Assembly (NCBI GenBank): GCA_030695565.1
Contig: JAUYRZ010000020.1
Location: forward strand, 1 to 52,686
DNA: 52,686 nucleotides
Source: Archangium sp.
Lineage (GTDB): Bacteria; Myxococcota; Myxococcia; Myxococcales; Myxococcaceae
Direction: 5' to 3'
Shown piece after piece: positions 50,904 to 52,686 of the stretch. The position numbers were made by a program, and so were the translations under genes. The notes beneath the pieces are model-generated. The model did no database searches. It had not been told where the DNA came from and saw only the letters and a list, made by a program, of their open reading frames with translations. Position 1 is the stretch's first letter, and each line of letters opens with the position of its first letter.

Positions 50904-52664
50904 ATGGCGTCACCCCTCCTCAATGCGATGCGCCGGCTCCTGGGGCTCGGGCGCCCGCATTCCCCGCTTCTGGCGAGCGCGTTCGGGTGCATGGCCCTGG
51001 TGGCGATCACCACGGGTGCCTACGCGTTCTTGATGGGGCCGGCGCTCCAGTTCCTCCTGAGCGGCGGAGAAGCGGGGCTCACCCGGGTGTTCTCGGTCTT
51101 TCCCGGCCTGCGCGATCTGGAGAAGTCGCAGACGCTCTACGTGTTGCCGCTGTTGGTGTTGATCGTCGGCGCGTTCAAGGGCGTGGGGTACCTGGGCCAG
51201 TTCTATTTCGTCGGCCTGTTCGGTCAGCGGGTGGTGATCGAGCTGCGCCGGCGCATCTTTCAGAAGCTGCTCTCGTTGTCGGTGCAGCAGCGCACCACGC
51301 GGCTGTCGGGCGATCTGCTGAGCCGGTTCACCTCTGACGTGGCGGCGGTGGAGCAGGCGGCGACGTACACGGTGGCGAGCTGGCTGCGCGACACGCTGCA
51401 GATCGGGGTGCTTTCGGCCGTGGCGATCTCGTTGTCGTGGAAGCTGGCGCTGGTGACGTTGTTGGTGGTGCCGATCGCCGTCTTTCCGGCGGCGCGCCTG
51501 ACCGCGGCGTTGATGCGCCGCACCCGCGAAGGGCAGGCGGCGCTGGGCAGCATCGCGGGGCAGGTGCAGGAAGGCCTCGGCGCGCTGCGTACGATTCAAG
51601 CCTTCAATGCCGAGACCGCCGAGCTGGATCGGTTTCACCGGCGCACCGCCGCGGTGGAGACGGCGCTCACCCGCGCTGCGTGGGCCCGGGCCGGCGTACC
51701 GGGGATCATGGAGATCCTCGCGTCGTGTGCGATCGGTGGCGCGTTGGCGTGGGCGCTCTCGACGCGCGCGGTGGAGCCAGATGCCCTGGTGTCGTTCCTG
51801 GGCGCGTTGTTGCTGGTGTATCAGCCGGCAAAAGATCTCGGACGGGTGAGCCAGTTCGCCATCGGCGCGGCGGCGGCGTTGGAGCGCATCGAAGCGGTGC
51901 TGCACCTGCCTGAGCTGGATCACCGCGGTCAAGACACGCTCGCTCCGTTGCGAGAGTCGATCACGCTCGAAGACGTTGCGTTCTCGTGGGGACAACGGGT
52001 GGCGCTCGATGGCGTCACGCTCACCATTCCGATGGGCAAAGTCACCGCGGTGGTGGGCGAGAGCGGGAGCGGGAAGAGCACGCTCGCTTCGTTGCTGCTG
52101 CGCTTCGAGGTGCCAGGGCGTGGGGTGGTGCGTTTCGACGGGGTCGATGTCGCGCGCGGAACCCTGGCGTCGATTCGATCGCAGTTCGCGTTGGTGACGC
52201 AGGACCCGTTGCTGTTCTCTGCCTCGGTGAAGGAGAACCTGCTGGTCGCGAGGCCAACGGCGAGCGCCGGCGAAATCGAAGCCGCGTGCCGGGTCGCGGC
52301 GGCGTGGGAGTTCATCAACGCGCTGCCCCAGGGGCTCGAGACGCAGCTGGGTGAACGTGGCGTGACGTTGTCAGGTGGGCAACGGCAGCGGTTGTGCCTG
52401 GCGCGGGCGGTCTTGGCCGACGCTCCGGTGTTGATCCTCGATGAGGCGACTTCGAACCTGGATCCCGACAGTGAGCGGGAAGTGCAGGCGGCCCTCGAGA
52501 AGGTGCTCGTTGGGCGCACGGCGATCGTGATCGCGCATCGGCTCGCCAGTGTTCAGGGCGCAGCGCAGATCGTGGTGATGGAGCGTGGCAAGGTCATGGA
52601 GCAGGGGACGCATGGCGATCTGCTCGAGCGCAAGGGCCGGTATGCGGCCCTTTGGAATGCCTGA
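50904..52664 (+). CDS. msbA: MsbA-type ABC exporter
   Basis: A 586-residue half-transporter with fused membrane and ATPase domains. The membrane domain has about six helices up to residue 320, with the intracellular loops typical of the MsbA/lipid exporter group (LLSRFTSDVAAVEQA, LGALRTIQAFNAETAELDRF). The ATPase domain has Walker A GESGSGKST, the Q-loop VTQDPLLFSASVKENLL, signature LSGGQRQR, Walker B VLILDEATSNLD and the H-loop IVIAHRLASV. It is complete. Being divergent from lpxB, it most likely flips lipid A-core across the inner membrane, but other substrates are possible for this family. Confidence 0.88.
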   Translation: MASPLLNAMRRLLGLGRPHSPLLASAFGCMALVAITTGAYAFLMGPALQFLLSGGEAGLTRVFSVFPGLRDLEKSQTLYVLPLLVLIVGAFKGVGYLGQFYFVGLFGQRVVIELRRRIFQKLLSLSVQQRTTRLSGDLLSRFTSDVAAVEQAATYTVASWLRDTLQIGVLSAVAISLSWKLALVTLLVVPIAVFPAARLTAALMRRTREGQAALGSIAGQVQEGLGALRTIQAFNAETAELDRFHRRTAAVETALTRAAWARAGVPGIMEILASCAIGGALAWALSTRAVEPDALVSFLGALLLVYQPAKDLGRVSQFAIGAAAALERIEAVLHLPELDHRGQDTLAPLRESITLEDVAFSWGQRVALDGVTLTIPMGKVTAVVGESGSGKSTLASLLLRFEVPGRGVVRFDGVDVARGTLASIRSQFALVTQDPLLFSASVKENLLVARPTASAGEIEAACRVAAAWEFINALPQGLETQLGERGVTLSGGQRQRLCLARAVLADAPVLILDEATSNLDPDSEREVQAALEKVLVGRTAIVIAHRLASVQGAAQIVVMERGKVMEQGTHGDLLERKGRYAALWNA

Positions 52665-52686
52665 GTGAGGCCCCGCACCCCCCGCA

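Noticed and set aside
52665-52686. Possible start of another palindromic repeat at the right edge
   Set aside because: Only GAGGCCCCGCACCCCCC is visible before the window ends, which is too short and divergent to call.

Overview
The window is chromosomal DNA of a high-GC Gram-negative bacterium, most likely a member of the Myxococcota. Pointers are a CdnL/CarD regulator with near-Myxococcus sequence, two Ser/Thr protein kinases, an FHA-domain protein, a DUF507 protein, lipoproteins with Asp-Ala-Gly spacers, and strong G/C preference at third codon positions. LpxB, an MsbA-type exporter and many lipoproteins show an outer membrane. No tRNA, rRNA, integrase or CRISPR array was seen.

Layout. 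344-3135: a secreted trio (CxxCH protein, small lipoprotein, Tat-exported DUF1501 protein). 3262-8109: an HDOD protein with a degenerate receiver, then dnaE. 8110-13476: an accessory island with lower-GC codon use. It holds a short minus-strand gene, a three-gene cluster of envelope or surface proteins (9077-12308), an IS21 transposase relic and a minisatellite. 13477-19724: a coiled-coil membrane protein, an endonuclease/phosphatase-fold lipoprotein, comEC, cdnL with a clear terminator, and a membrane protein. 19783-27902: FHA/TPR protein, cysS, an M28 peptidase, a membrane Ser/Thr kinase and two unassigned proteins. 27947-33538: uvrB and uvrC separated only by a small DUF559 element with inverted ends, then a DUF507 protein and a small helical protein. 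33609-38229: two DUF3108 proteins, an esterase-like lipoprotein with an unusual motif order, a cyclic-nucleotide-binding protein and a zinc-ribbon protein. 38499-41355 (minus): ppiD-like, maf, yggS. 41439-49301: mreC, mreD, mrdA, rodA, a polyprenol-phosphate mannosyltransferase, marC and a PEGA-type kinase, probably one operon. 49613-52664: divergent lpxB and msbA-like genes for lipid A.

The most distinctive feature is a roughly 45-base GC-rich palindromic repeat. It occurs as single copies between genes (19727, 33557, 39739, a relative at 38254) and as an inverted pair around a DUF559 nuclease-like gene. That pair fills the uvrB-uvrC spacer almost to the base. Copies also appear to supply the ribosome-binding sites of uvrC and maf. 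Other points of interest are the reordered esterase motifs, a receiver with Glu in place of the phospho-Asp, a CdnL with a charged tail, and the island of surface proteins.
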